Shown here piece by piece: positions 1-9,402 of a DNA stretch of 64,000 nt. Position numbers and translations under genes: made by a program. The stretch's first letter is position 1. Each line of letters starts with the position of its first letter. The stretch is taken from assembly GCF_001486505.1 (NCBI RefSeq), contig NZ_LN909065.1, positions 248,001 to 312,000 on the forward strand, in the 5' to 3' direction. The notes beneath the pieces were generated by a model, which had not been told where the DNA came from, did not search any database, and was given only the letters and a program-made list of their open reading frames with translations. The stretch is from Paenibacillus rubinfantis. GTDB lineage: Bacteria > Bacillota > Bacilli > Paenibacillales > Paenibacillaceae.

Positions 1-971
1 TTTAGTACATTGTTCCCCTGTACCCTGCCGGCGAGCAAAGTGCCGTCTCCCTTGCTGTAGGCAATGGTCTGACGGTCCCCGGACAACTCAAAGCTGAAGG
101 CGTTGTCCAACAGCACGGCTACCGCCTCATTCCGCAGGTCGTAGGTGTACAACGTCCCATCGTGTGCCAGGAAAGCAACTTGATCGTTATTTAACCAAGC
201 GGCTTGACCGTTTTGGGCTAACTCATGCTCATATTGGGCAACGAATTCCCCCTCCTTCAATTTCCCAATGACCAGCCGCGTTTCATCCAACCGCTGGACA
301 AGAAGGAACCCGTTGTTCCCGTCATCGGTGATATGAACGGAGCTGTACAGCTCTGCCCTTTGGTCCTTAGGTATCGGAATCTTGTAGATCACAGAGGTTC
401 CGTTTTGCGTATCGTACACCCTAATTTCGGATTCACCCTTGGTCCGGGGTTCCGAAGTAAAGTTAGCGAAGGAGAGATACCGGCTGTTATCCGACCAGGT
501 AAACCATTTTGTCGTGAGTTGGGAAGTGTCAAAAGTAATTAGCTTTTGATCCGTCCCCCCGGTAAGAGACAGCAGCTGGAGTTCATATTGTCCCGCCTTC
601 TCCTCAAGCGCGGCAACTCGCTGTCCGTCCGGAGACAAATTGAAAACGAACTGCTTGGCTTTCGTGTTGAGGACCTGCTGCAACTCCTCATAAGGGGGCT
701 TGATTACTTGGAGGCTTTCCGATCCGTTAGGTCCGGAGAAATTCGCAAGCAACGAATCCGATTCAAACCAGCCCAACAGCCCGCCTTTGGCGGCGAGGGG
801 AATTCGGTAGATCTTCTCGACTTCAAAGGGACCCGATGGCCCGTTCGCATCTTGGCTCTCCTCCGTGTCCGGGATGATGATGGTCTTGGTCTGGGGTCTC
901 CCGACGCAGCCGGACAGCAGAGTGACACCGATGAATAACCACACCGCAGTCATCCAAAACCGCGTGTTCAT
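1..971 (-). CDS. Lipoprotein with beta-propeller-like body, 3' end outside window
   Basis: The frame is open from an ATG at 971 to the window edge (323 codons), so the gene is incomplete at its 3' end. The start ATG overlaps the TGA of the upstream kinase gene (ATGA at 971-968), which points to translational coupling. The N terminus has a hydrophobic segment and a lipobox ending in LLSGC (Cys22), so the product should be a membrane-anchored lipoprotein. The body contains recurring segments of the type 'LSPDGQRVAAL', 'WSDNSRYLSFA' and 'LSGDRQTIAYS', typical of TolB/WD40-like propeller blades. Third gene of a response regulator, kinase, lipoprotein operon. It may act as an accessory or output of that system; this is inference. 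No specific family is recognised. Confidence 0.8.
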   Translation of the reverse strand, partial: MNTRFWMTAVWLFIGVTLLSGCVGRPQTKTIIIPDTEESQDANGPSGPFEVEKIYRIPLAAKGGLLGWFESDSLLANFSGPNGSESLQVIKPPYEELQQVLNTKAKQFVFNLSPDGQRVAALEEKAGQYELQLLSLTGGTDQKLITFDTSQLTTKWFTWSDNSRYLSFANFTSEPRTKGESEIRVYDTQNGTSVIYKIPIPKDQRAELYSSVHITDDGNNGFLLVQRLDETRLVIGKLKEGEFVAQYEHELAQNGQAAWLNNDQVAFLAHDGTLYTYDLRNEAVAVLLDNAFSFELSGDRQTIAYSKGDGTLLAGRVQGNNVL

Positions 972-2437
972 GCCAGCCCCCCTTCCGACTTCATCAAAGG
1001 CAAATCCACAACAACGGTTGTTATTTCGTTTTCGCTGGTCATGCGAATGCCCCCTCCATGATCGTCAACGATTGATTTCACAATGCCCAGTCCCAATCCG
1101 ACGCTTCCCGTCTCCTTGGCACCGTGCCGGTCGGGAATATAATATGGCTCGAAAACTTCCCTTAATTGGTCCGGTGGAATCGTTTCTCCACAATTGGTAA
1201 AGAGGAATCGAACCGTCTCCCCCACCCGGGTCGCTTGGACCGTAATCTCCGAATGCGGCTTGCTGTACTTAATCGCGTTGTCCAGCAAATTAATGAAGAT
1301 CTGACGGATACGGTCTTCCTGTCCGTAGACCTCCAGCTCTTCCTCGATTTCGCTGTGAATCGATTTATGGTAGCGCTTGGCTTTAAACGCCAAAGCCTCG
1401 CAAGTGTCGCTCAATACTTGCCCCGTCTCGACCCGTTTGAACTCCTCGCCACCCGAAGTTTCCTGCGATAACTCTAACAATCTCAGCACCATCCCATGCA
1501 ATCGCTCGCTTTCCTGAACGACATGGTTCATGCCTTTCTCGAAAAAAGCCCGATCCGACTCGCCTTGCTGGCGGATCATCTCCGCATACCCCAAAATGGA
1601 GGTGAGCGGGGTTTTCAACTCATGGGTCACATTGTCGAAGAAGGTCTTCCGCTGCCGATTTAAGCGCTCCAGGCGGTCACGGTCCCGTTCGATGCGGGCG
1701 ATCTGCTGCTTGATCTGCCCGATCATCTCGTTGAAATTGGCGGCCAATCGGCCAATTTCATCGCGCCGCGTCCGTTTGACATCGATGCGCACGTCCAAAT
1801 TTCCGTTCATTACTTCTCCCGAGGCTTTGCTAAGCTTGACCAAGGGAATCGTCATGTTGCGGGACAGAATATACGAAAACAGGAAAGCGGCAGCCAAGAT
1901 GCCAAAGGCCAAATACGTGATGGTCTTCAGAATCGTATCGCTTTGCTCATACAGCAACGTGAAATCCTTGGCAAAGCGCAGAATCCCCACCTTGGTTCCG
2001 TCGATAATCACCGGGTAGGAGTAACGAACGGCAGCCGTTCCTTGTTCATAGGAAATCGTGTAGGCGGTTTTGCCTTCAAGCGCTTGCTGCAAATCATCAT
2101 CCGCCACCTGGGTAAAGGCCGCATCCGAGGACGAATGAAGCAGGACCCCGTCCACGGTATAGGCGCTGACCTCGCTGGAGGTCGCCCGCTTCAGGTCACT
2201 GACGATCTCATCGGCCATCTGCCCGAAATAGAGATCATCATTCGTGAAGTGATTGATCAAGAACGCCTGTCGCACATAGATATTACTGTTCTTTTTCAGC
2301 CCGATCAAATCGTCTGTGATAATGTTCCGGTTACTCTTCTGGATAATGTGATCGACGGTTTGATTTAACAACAGAAAGGACACGGCAAAGATGAGAAAAA
2401 AGCCGACAAGAAATTTCCCTCGAATTGTGCGGATCAT
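968..2437 (-). CDS. Membrane sensor histidine kinase (HAMP, HisKA, HATPase)
   Basis: 489-residue kinase. Membrane segments lie at about residues 8-26 and 168-190 and enclose an extracytoplasmic sensor of about 140 residues (PAS/Cache-like length). A HAMP linker follows (about 191-245), then HisKA with the phospho-accepting His272 in NVTHELKTPLTS, then a HATPase_c domain with the N box (INLLDNAIKYS) and G boxes (GLGLGIV). It autophosphorylates and passes phosphate to the OmpR-type regulator encoded just upstream (3-bp gap). The gene overlaps the following lipoprotein gene by 4 bases. The architecture resembles PhoR/ResE-type kinases, but the signal cannot be read from the sequence. Confidence 0.93.
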   Translation of the reverse strand: MIRTIRGKFLVGFFLIFAVSFLLLNQTVDHIIQKSNRNIITDDLIGLKKNSNIYVRQAFLINHFTNDDLYFGQMADEIVSDLKRATSSEVSAYTVDGVLLHSSSDAAFTQVADDDLQQALEGKTAYTISYEQGTAAVRYSYPVIIDGTKVGILRFAKDFTLLYEQSDTILKTITYLAFGILAAAFLFSYILSRNMTIPLVKLSKASGEVMNGNLDVRIDVKRTRRDEIGRLAANFNEMIGQIKQQIARIERDRDRLERLNRQRKTFFDNVTHELKTPLTSILGYAEMIRQQGESDRAFFEKGMNHVVQESERLHGMVLRLLELSQETSGGEEFKRVETGQVLSDTCEALAFKAKRYHKSIHSEIEEELEVYGQEDRIRQIFINLLDNAIKYSKPHSEITVQATRVGETVRFLFTNCGETIPPDQLREVFEPYYIPDRHGAKETGSVGLGLGIVKSIVDDHGGGIRMTSENEITTVVVDLPLMKSEGGLA

Positions 2438-2440
2438 CGC

Positions 2441-3139
2441 CTAGTCCACCTGTTTCTCGAATTTATAACCGATGCCAAATACGGTTGTGATCAGATCACC
2501 CGCGTCGAGCTTTTTGCGCAATCGCTGGATGTGCGTGTCGACGGTACGCGTATCGCCGGGAAAGTCATACCCCCATACAAGATCAAGCAGTTCTGTGCGC
2601 GTATAGATTTTGCCCCGATGATGATACAGGCGCAGCAGCAGATCAAATTCTTTCGGGGTTAAATCGACCGGCTCTCCGTCCTTGCGCACGAGCCTTTCGC
2701 TTTCGACGACCTCGATATTCTTGAAACGAATCCGCTCACTTTGCGAGGTAGAATCCATCCCCCCACTGACCGGCTGAACCCGCCGAAGGATCGTGCGGAT
2801 TCGGGCGACCACCTCACGCAGGTCAAAGGGCTTCGTAATATAGTCATCCGCCCCGAATTCGAGACCGAGAATTTTATCGGTAATATCGGATTTTGCCGTA
2901 ATCATCAGGATCGGAAGATTGTACGTCGCCGTTACTTTTTTGCAAATGTCCAACCCGCTTTGGTCCGGCAGCATCCAGTCCAGCAGCAAGAGATCCGGCC
3001 GGAACGTCTTCATGAGCTCCAGCCCGTCCGCTCCGTTTCCGGCGGTCCGGATGTCGAACCCTTCCTTGGACAACCCGTAAGCCAGCAAATCGGCAATGGC
3101 CGCTTCGTCGTCGATGATCAGGATTTTCGTCTTCTCCAT
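2441..3139 (-). CDS. OmpR/PhoB-family response regulator
   Basis: 232-residue regulator: a receiver domain (residues 1-120) with acidic pocket D10-D11, phospho-acceptor Asp54 in LLLLDWMLPD and Lys in the TKPFD segment, then a winged-helix DNA-binding domain (from about 135) with typical 'LTPKEFDLLLRLY' and 'RTVDTHIQRLRKKL' segments. A longer frame starts with TTG at 3151, but the ATG at 3139 has a GGAGG five bases upstream and starts directly with the canonical MEKTKILIIDDE, so it is preferred. First gene of the operon with the kinase and lipoprotein genes. It would be a DNA-binding output regulator; the regulon is unknown. Confidence 0.94.
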   Translation of the reverse strand: MEKTKILIIDDEAAIADLLAYGLSKEGFDIRTAGNGADGLELMKTFRPDLLLLDWMLPDQSGLDICKKVTATYNLPILMITAKSDITDKILGLEFGADDYITKPFDLREVVARIRTILRRVQPVSGGMDSTSQSERIRFKNIEVVESERLVRKDGEPVDLTPKEFDLLLRLYHHRGKIYTRTELLDLVWGYDFPGDTRTVDTHIQRLRKKLDAGDLITTVFGIGYKFEKQVD

Positions 3140-3302
3140 ACATGCCTCCAATTTTTACATTCCTCGACACCTATTGTACCTGTCCGCAGCCGCTCAGGAA
3201 AGTTTGTGCGCATAATCACTCCGGCGCAGGAGACACTACTTGCGGATATCAACCATCGTGCCGTCATTATGCACGATCATAATACAGATAAACGGTGAAT
3301 TC

Positions 3303-4013
3303 ATGGACATCAACCACCATAGTTTTAAGAGAATCCCAAGAGCTTTCCTGATACTTATGTTGCTTGTTTGCTTCCTAGCGCTTGCCTGGTCTACAAATGC
3401 CAGCGCTTCCCCTTCATTACCGATCGTCTCGGAGGAGAGTATCTATTCGATTGAAGTTTACCCTCGGCAGCACCGCCTGACCGTAAAAATTCAAGGGCAG
3501 CCCTATAAATCCTACCCCGTCGCCGTAGGCAATCCCTCCACGCCTACTCCCGTCGGAGAGTACCAGGTGACCTATAAAGGCAAAGACTGGGGACCTTCCT
3601 TTGGACCAAGATGGCTGGGGCTAAATGTGCCGTGGGGCTATTACGGTATCCATGGCACGAATCGGCCTGATTCGATCGGCAGGCACCTCAGTCATGGCTG
3701 CATCCGCATGCGGAATCGAGACGTTATGGAGTTGTATGAATTGATTCCTTTAGGAACCAAGGTGACGATTTATGGGCATCTCCTTGGGGACGTGGACCAC
3801 GACCCGCGTGATTTGGCCGAAGGGGATGTGGGCGGTGATGTGCAATTGATTCAATCGCGGCTGAAGAGCGCAGGCTATTTCAAAGGGAATTGCAACGGCA
3901 AGTTCAACCGGGCAACCGCGGTTGCCTTAACCCACTATCAACGTGATCACGGGCTGATCCCTAATGGTGTCGTATCTTATCGGGTGTACCAGGCTCTGGG
4001 ATTAACCGATTAA
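3303..4013 (+). CDS. Secreted L,D-transpeptidase with peptidoglycan-binding domain
   Basis: 236 residues. A signal peptide (about 1-36, ending near NASA) is followed by a YkuD catalytic domain with the signature His117 (GIHGTN) and SHGCIRM containing nucleophile Cys133. The C-terminal 60 residues form a PG_binding_1 domain (DVQLIQSRLKSAGYF, FNRATAVALTHYQRDHGL). YkuD enzymes form 3-3 cross-links or attach groups to the stem peptide of peptidoglycan outside the membrane. The start at 3303 is chosen because the upstream in-frame codons have no ribosome binding site and would not give a signal peptide; the site before 3303 (GGTGA) is weak. The gene is divergent from the two-component operon and ends at a hairpin shared with the opposing gene. 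Confidence 0.92.
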   Translation: MDINHHSFKRIPRAFLILMLLVCFLALAWSTNASASPSLPIVSEESIYSIEVYPRQHRLTVKIQGQPYKSYPVAVGNPSTPTPVGEYQVTYKGKDWGPSFGPRWLGLNVPWGYYGIHGTNRPDSIGRHLSHGCIRMRNRDVMELYELIPLGTKVTIYGHLLGDVDHDPRDLAEGDVGGDVQLIQSRLKSAGYFKGNCNGKFNRATAVALTHYQRDHGLIPNGVVSYRVYQALGLTD

Positions 4014-4026
4014 TTCCAACAAAAAA

Positions 4027-4061
4027 CAACCCTAGGTTTCGAAACTGGAGACCTAGAGTTG
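4027..4061. terminator. Bidirectional rho-independent terminator
   Basis: Inverted arms CAACCCTAGGT (4027-4037) and ACCTAGAGTTG (4051-4061), one mismatch, flanked by an A run on the left and TTTATTTT on the right. It lies between the convergent L,D-transpeptidase and HD-GYP genes and can serve both. Confidence 0.8.
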
Positions 4062-4073
4062 TTTATTTTCGCC

Positions 4074-5120
4074 TTACACAAACACTTGCATTAATTCGAT
4101 ATGCCGTTCTCTCGACAAATCCCGAAATTGCCACTCGTCAATTTGCACCAGCGGTTTGAAAATATCAGACGGGTTGTTCCATACGATCGTAGCCGTCTCG
4201 CCGTTGCTCAGTTTAACCTTCTTTCCGATGAAATTCGGCAGAAGATTGGAAGTCAGCGCCTGAACCGCCTTTTCGTTCAGCTTGCCGAATCCCAGATTAT
4301 AAATGCTTTTGAGTACGGACAAGAGATCACGCCGCGTTCCCGAAGCATCGGGAGTCGTCATCGCTATGTATTCATTAGCTACCGCAACAATCTCGGCATA
4401 AGGATGAATTTTCTCTTTTCGCAGGCCAGCCGGATACCCGGAGCCGTCTTCCCGTTCATGATGCTGTAGTGCGACGAGCGCCGTCACCTCTTCCCCCGAC
4501 GATTTGCGAATGATTTCATAACCGTAGGAGGTATGGCGGTTCAACTCTTCCCGTTCTTCCCCGGTTAACTCTTGCTCGCGATTACGCAAGGACTGGCGGA
4601 CCTGGCTCTTGCCGATATCGTGTAAGTAACCTGCTTTACTGATATCGTAACATTCATTGGGCGAATATCCGAGCCAAGTGGCGATATAGTAGGACAATAG
4701 GCCCACCTGCAAGGAATGGTTATAAATATTTACATCCTCTTCCGTAAAGGTGATCAATAAGGAAACGACGTCTTTATTCCGATCAAGCACCTCAAGCATA
4801 GGAACCAAATGCTGCTCCACCATATCCTGATTGAATTTCCCTGTCGTGAGCGCCTCTAGGAACAACGCCTGATAACCCTTTACCGTAAAATAAAAGTTAT
4901 CGCGTAATCGCTGGGTGAAGCTGAGGTTGTTCCCGGAACTTTGGGCCTCTTCCCCTGTACGCAGTTCGATATCGACGTAATCGATACTCTGCCGAATCAA
5001 CAGGGCGATTTCCTCCGTATGAATGCTCGTTCCCTTAGGAAGCACGTGCAAACCAGCCCGGTTAAACACATCGGTTCGCAGCCGATCCCCTTCCTGGAGC
5101 TCCATGACGTGAGTTTTCAT
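4074..5120 (-). CDS. HD-GYP domain phosphodiesterase
   Basis: 348 residues, no membrane segment. The N-terminal 120 residues are an uncharacterised lead region. The HD-GYP domain has HD at residues 167-168 (YLHDIGK), the second histidine cluster at RHTSYG, and HHEREDGSGYP at 220-230 with the GYP intact, so the metal site and the GYP specificity motif are complete. Family members hydrolyse cyclic di-GMP (some cGAMP) to mononucleotides; activity here is inferred from intact motifs. ATG start with a good GGGAGG upstream. Single gene, convergent with the L,D-transpeptidase. Confidence 0.9.
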   Translation of the reverse strand: MKTHVMELQEGDRLRTDVFNRAGLHVLPKGTSIHTEEIALLIRQSIDYVDIELRTGEEAQSSGNNLSFTQRLRDNFYFTVKGYQALFLEALTTGKFNQDMVEQHLVPMLEVLDRNKDVVSLLITFTEEDVNIYNHSLQVGLLSYYIATWLGYSPNECYDISKAGYLHDIGKSQVRQSLRNREQELTGEEREELNRHTSYGYEIIRKSSGEEVTALVALQHHEREDGSGYPAGLRKEKIHPYAEIVAVANEYIAMTTPDASGTRRDLLSVLKSIYNLGFGKLNEKAVQALTSNLLPNFIGKKVKLSNGETATIVWNNPSDIFKPLVQIDEWQFRDLSRERHIELMQVFV

Positions 5121-5275
5121 GTGACCCCTCCCTTCTTCATCTGCGCAAAACGCCGAAATTTCTATCTTTACCTATAAATATCGCGCAAATTCGGCAAGCC
5201 CTGAATAGTCCTAAAGGCGTGTTTTAAGAGAGGGAATACCGATGCCCTCCTTGCTCGATCCGGGTCCAAAGGCCC

Positions 5276-5422
5276 TTACTTGGCGTTCCGTTTCCATGGC
5301 GGATCTCCATATCGATGCAACATCTGATTTATCGAATAAATGATCCAGGGAATGACGGCTGTCAGCCCCGCACAGATCCATGTCTTCGCATTGGGAAGCC
5401 GATCCAGTAAGACGTCCCACAT
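5276..5422 (-). CDS. 48-residue single-span membrane protein at the end of a ger operon
   Basis: Small frame starting with ATG at 5422 behind a strong GAAGGAGG, 18 bases after the stop of the C-subunit gene. The product begins MWDVLLDRLPNAKTW, has one hydrophobic stretch (about 16-35) and ends with a charged tail containing HRYGDPPWKR. Position, ribosome binding site and a clean hydrophobic/charged layout argue that it is real. It is the fourth gene of an A-B-C germinant receptor operon, so it may be an accessory to the receptor. Function not known; I recognise the tail only loosely from small proteins near ger genes. Confidence 0.75.
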   Translation of the reverse strand: MWDVLLDRLPNAKTWICAGLTAVIPWIIYSINQMLHRYGDPPWKRNAK

Positions 5423-5440
5423 GAAAAAAACCTCCTTCAA

Positions 5441-6610
5441 TCAATTCGTTTCCAACGTTGAGCCAACGATACGAACTTTGGTGCGCACATCTACCGAGAT
5501 CTCACTGCGGGTAAACAACTGATCCCCCTGCTCCCAATCATCCTTAATGCTTTCCCAAACCCCGTGATGGTTGCGGGCCAGAAACTCTTTTAGTCCAAGA
5601 ACATCCACCCCATATTCCTGTTGTACCTTTTGAAGGGTCCTTGAAGTCAATTGGATTAACTGTTTCGCAATTCGTTCTTCAATTTCTGCCAGTTGTCCAG
5701 GATCAAGCAGTTCGATTGGTTCCTGAGTTTCCCCAATATTCCCCTCCATATCGAGCTGGAGGTTGAACCGGATCCGCTCCGGATTGGATACATCCGCTTG
5801 AATGGTTCGTCGTAAGCCTTTGATTTCGTAGGCCATGAAATGACCGTTCAACCGAAACTCCAAAACCCCGTCCTGAGCGGTGCCCCGCAAAATATTCAGC
5901 CCAGACGTTTCATCGTCGTTCAGGAATCCCTTTAGCTTCTGAGAGCCGTCGAACAGCGCGGCTCCGGAAACAACAACTTCCTCGTTTCGTTTCCGCATTT
6001 TCGGCAGCACAAAACTGCTTTTGGACAAAATATACGCTTGAACATCTCCGATATTGGTCGGGGGATAAATTCGGGAGCTCTTGGTCGGATTTAGCGACGC
6101 GGACTCAAAATACATGACCGGCAGCTTCTCGTTTTTCGGATGCATATCCAGCAGGTTGCGCGCTTCCCCTTCGGTTACCATGATTTTTGTCGCACGTCGC
6201 ATCTCATGATCGCGGAGGAACAGATCCAGCGTAGTGGCAAGCTCGCCGCTGGCGGCCAGGTCCTGGGAAATCAGGATTATGCGCAAATGCTGTAAATAAG
6301 GGCTTCGGCTTGTCATATAGGACATATTCCGAGCCGCCGCAAACATGGTACTCGCCGAGGAGGACAGATTAAAAAACGCGGCGTTTGTCGATCCATTTTT
6401 ACCTCCGCCATCTTTGGACTGCAGTCCCGCCGGAATCACGAATTGGAATGTCAAGGTAAATTGGCCTTTTTCAGCTTCTTCCTCATGGGAAAGGTCAATT
6501 CCGGCCCCAACTACAAAACCTCTTTCCTCAATTTCAACCCGGTCCCAGCAACCGGTCGTAAATACGGCTAGGGACAGCACAATCAACCACCCACGGCAAG
6601 CCCTACGCAC
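5441..6610 (-). CDS. Spore germination receptor C subunit, Ger(x)C lipoprotein
   Basis: 389 residues. Signal peptide with lipobox FTTGC (Cys21) followed by the family start CWDRVEIEERGFVVGAGID. The remainder is the long Ger(x)C domain with the usual middle (LRIILISQDLAASGE) and the C-terminal part rich in amphipathic helices (RTLQKVQQEYGVDVLGL). C subunits are lipoproteins on the outer side of the inner spore membrane and work with A and B subunits in nutrient sensing. It overlaps the B-subunit gene by 8 bases; this operon order is A-B-C plus a small gene. Confidence 0.93.
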   Translation of the reverse strand: MRRACRGWLIVLSLAVFTTGCWDRVEIEERGFVVGAGIDLSHEEEAEKGQFTLTFQFVIPAGLQSKDGGGKNGSTNAAFFNLSSSASTMFAAARNMSYMTSRSPYLQHLRIILISQDLAASGELATTLDLFLRDHEMRRATKIMVTEGEARNLLDMHPKNEKLPVMYFESASLNPTKSSRIYPPTNIGDVQAYILSKSSFVLPKMRKRNEEVVVSGAALFDGSQKLKGFLNDDETSGLNILRGTAQDGVLEFRLNGHFMAYEIKGLRRTIQADVSNPERIRFNLQLDMEGNIGETQEPIELLDPGQLAEIEERIAKQLIQLTSRTLQKVQQEYGVDVLGLKEFLARNHHGVWESIKDDWEQGDQLFTRSEISVDVRTKVRIVGSTLETN

Positions 6611-7709
6611 GTCCCTTCACCCCCCGCATGATCGCCAATAATAACAGAATGGCCGGAAAAACCATACCCAGCCCGATACCGGCATAACTGATCCATTCGC
6701 CGAACAGTTCAATTTCAATCAAATTTTGCGGCTGCATCACGATCAAAAATACGAATGGGGCAAGCCAAAACGCCAATGTCGTACGTTTTGCCTTCTTAAA
6801 TACGGACTCCAGAGCCAACAAGGACACGTCAAAAGCCATCGCAGCCGTGTTGAATAAAGTGAGCACCCATACCGAAAAAAAGATCGATTCAAACCGCTCG
6901 AAGAAGCCGCCGGGAACCTCAACCTGTTTTGCCAGCTCCGCGGTAGGATAAAGAACGTTGCCCGTCACCTCAGGTCCAAAGACACCAATGGTGAAAAAAA
7001 ATACGAGCAAGTAAACCACAAGGGGAATCAGCATGCCCAGCATCGAGGCCTTTGCGATTTTTTTAGGCTGATTAATTATCGTATTATAGAACAGTAATAT
7101 CTCAAACCCGATAAAAGAAAACACCGATTCTTTGGAAGCCAGTACTAGATCCTGCCAGTCAGTGACGAAAAACGGCATGAGCTGGTCGAATTCAAAAAAA
7201 CTGATGTTCATGAGAAACAATACGAACAACAACAAGATCACGATCGGCAAAAATAAGGTGTTCAAGCGAAACAACGTGACACTGGGTCCAGCCACGGCAT
7301 AAATGAGTACCAACAAGAAAACCAGACAGATGACTTCCACCGGGGTCCGATCAAACAAGTAAAGCCGAGAAATGCTTGCTACGCCCCGCGTTTCATAGGC
7401 GACAAAAGTCATCATATAACCGGCGAACAGCACGGTAAACAGGTAGGCCAACGGTTTCCCGATCACCGCTCCGGCAATGTCGTGCAGGTTCCGTTTTGGA
7501 AATCGCGCCACTAATTTGGCCACGATCCAGGTAAACAGCATTGCACCTAAACCGCCGATGAAGATAGATATCCACCCGTCCACCGAACTCGTCGTTTCTA
7601 CGATGGAACGGGGCAAGGTCAATACACCAAAACCAATGACCATATTCGCGACGGAGGCAAACACTTCATAGGTTCCTACTTCTCGATCCCCGTACTCAAA
7701 GGATTTCAT
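6603..7709 (-). CDS. Spore germination receptor B subunit, GerAB-type permease
   Basis: 368 residues with about ten hydrophobic segments, of the amino acid/polyamine permease-like (APC fold) spore germination family. It starts with an N-terminal segment typical of the family (VFASVANMVIGFGVLTLPRS). B subunits are thought to bind the nutrient germinant in the inner spore membrane. The start overlaps the end of the A-subunit gene by 4 bases (ATGA) and the end overlaps the C-subunit gene by 8 bases, so the three are translated as a unit in the forespore. Confidence 0.93.
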   Translation of the reverse strand: MKSFEYGDREVGTYEVFASVANMVIGFGVLTLPRSIVETTSSVDGWISIFIGGLGAMLFTWIVAKLVARFPKRNLHDIAGAVIGKPLAYLFTVLFAGYMMTFVAYETRGVASISRLYLFDRTPVEVICLVFLLVLIYAVAGPSVTLFRLNTLFLPIVILLLFVLFLMNISFFEFDQLMPFFVTDWQDLVLASKESVFSFIGFEILLFYNTIINQPKKIAKASMLGMLIPLVVYLLVFFFTIGVFGPEVTGNVLYPTAELAKQVEVPGGFFERFESIFFSVWVLTLFNTAAMAFDVSLLALESVFKKAKRTTLAFWLAPFVFLIVMQPQNLIEIELFGEWISYAGIGLGMVFPAILLLLAIMRGVKGRA

Positions 7710-9286
7710 GGCCCCCTCCTCCTATTCCCCATCCTGGAGTCGTCTTTGGTTTGCATAAATTGCGGACGTTTCGTCAGCATCGTATATGGAGCCCGAATCA
7801 CCATATCCCGCCAATCGCGAGAGAAGCCGGGAGACAGCGGGGTTAGATAGGGTACCCCAAAGCTTTGCAGCCTGGACAGGTGGATGCAAATCATGATCAG
7901 CGTCAGAATGATGCCGTATAGGCCAAACATCGATGCTGTGATCATTGTAATAAACCGCAGGATTCGGAAGGCGATCCCCGCGCTGTAAGAAGGAATCGCG
8001 AAGGAGGAGACCGCCGTCACCGCCACCACGATGACCATAATCGGACTCACGATTCCCGCCTGTACGGCGGCCTCGCCGATAACCAGACCGCCTACAATCC
8101 CGATCGTTTGCCCGATAGGCTTTGGCAAGCGAACCCCGGCTTCGCGCAGCAGCTCCAATGTCAATTCCATTAAAAAAGCCTCAACGACAGCCGGGAAGGG
8201 GACCCCTTCCCGCGCTGCAGCGATCGAGAAAGCCAGCTTGGAAGGAATCATCCCCTGGTGAAAGGAAACCAGCGCGATATAAAGCGATGGGAACGTCAAG
8301 GAGATGAATACCGCAATATATCGCAGGATACGAATTAAAGATCCGATCAGCCAACGTTCATAATAGTCCTCCGGGGATTGCACCAAAGAAACAAACGTAG
8401 TTGGCATGATCAGCGCAAACGGGGTCCCGTCCAGCAAGATTACAACCTTGCCCTGCAGTATGGCGGACGCGACCTTATCCGGACGCTCCGTATGCAAAAT
8501 CAGCGGGAAGGGAGACAAAAAGCTGTCCTGAATTAATTGTTCAATCGTTCCGCTCTCCGGGGCATCATCAATATCGATCGTCTCCACTCTCCGCTTGACT
8601 TCTTGAAGCAGATCCGGATGTACGATGTTCTCGATATAGGCGATCACCAGTTCTTTTTTGCCTCGGGCTCCAACCCGGTACGTGTCAAATCGCAGCTTGG
8701 GATCGCGAATCGCTCTTCGCAAGAGAATGAGGTTGGTTTCAATGCTTTCGTTAAAGCCTTCGCGCGGGCCGCGGACCAACGCTTCCGTCTGCGGCTCCTC
8801 CACGCTCCGTCCCGTCCATTTTTTGCTGCCAATCAACAGCACTTGGTCTAGTCCGTCAATGAACAGCGCGGCATCTCCCGACAACACAGAGACCAGAATG
8901 TCGTCGAGCGATCGGGTGGTTTTATATTTTTGAACGGACAAAAATTGCTTGTTTAATAGACCGTACAGCTCCTGCCCCGACATCTTCTCGGTATGTCCAA
9001 TCGCAGAGAACGCCTGCTGCAGAGAGGACACGATCTGTTCGTTAATCATATTCAGATCCGACAAGCCTGCGATGCATACAATCGCACAGGAAGGGATGCC
9101 GTCTCCCCCACTGACAAATCGGGTAACCAAATCGTCCGGGGCATCCAGAATGCGGACGATATTCGCAACCGCCTCATGAACGCTGCCGGGAATATCTCCT
9201 GAAGAGCTGCTGGCTTCTCCTTGTTTAACCCCATCCTTGCGAAGCGGACTACGTTTGTTATGATTCCGGAACAGAAATCTTGGCAT
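7706..9286 (-). CDS. Spore germination receptor A subunit, GerAA family
   Basis: 526 residues. A soluble N-terminal domain (about 1-300) with conserved VSVLSGDAALFIDGLDQ-like and RGPREGFNESIETN segments is followed by four to five membrane helices from about residue 300 and a short cytoplasmic tail. A subunits oligomerise in the inner spore membrane and, from recent work on GerAA, act as ligand-gated ion channels. First gene of the leftward ger operon. Its ribosome binding site (GGGGATGAG) is weaker than that of the rightward operon. I could not find a convincing sigma-G promoter for this direction. Confidence 0.94.
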   Translation of the reverse strand: MPRFLFRNHNKRSPLRKDGVKQGEASSSSGDIPGSVHEAVANIVRILDAPDDLVTRFVSGGDGIPSCAIVCIAGLSDLNMINEQIVSSLQQAFSAIGHTEKMSGQELYGLLNKQFLSVQKYKTTRSLDDILVSVLSGDAALFIDGLDQVLLIGSKKWTGRSVEEPQTEALVRGPREGFNESIETNLILLRRAIRDPKLRFDTYRVGARGKKELVIAYIENIVHPDLLQEVKRRVETIDIDDAPESGTIEQLIQDSFLSPFPLILHTERPDKVASAILQGKVVILLDGTPFALIMPTTFVSLVQSPEDYYERWLIGSLIRILRYIAVFISLTFPSLYIALVSFHQGMIPSKLAFSIAAAREGVPFPAVVEAFLMELTLELLREAGVRLPKPIGQTIGIVGGLVIGEAAVQAGIVSPIMVIVVAVTAVSSFAIPSYSAGIAFRILRFITMITASMFGLYGIILTLIMICIHLSRLQSFGVPYLTPLSPGFSRDWRDMVIRAPYTMLTKRPQFMQTKDDSRMGNRRRGP

Positions 9287-9402
9287 TATGACTCATCCCC
9301 AATTGTCTGATCATCGCTGATGTCGTTACCCTGTATAACCAAATTGCTCCGAAAATAATCTCCATTCCCTTTTCATAACCCCTTGCTCCGTGTTTGTGAA
9401 AA

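Noticed and set aside
9287..9402. Sigma-G promoter for the leftward ger operon
   Set aside because: Candidate pairs such as TTATA with GATGATC matched too few consensus positions to report.
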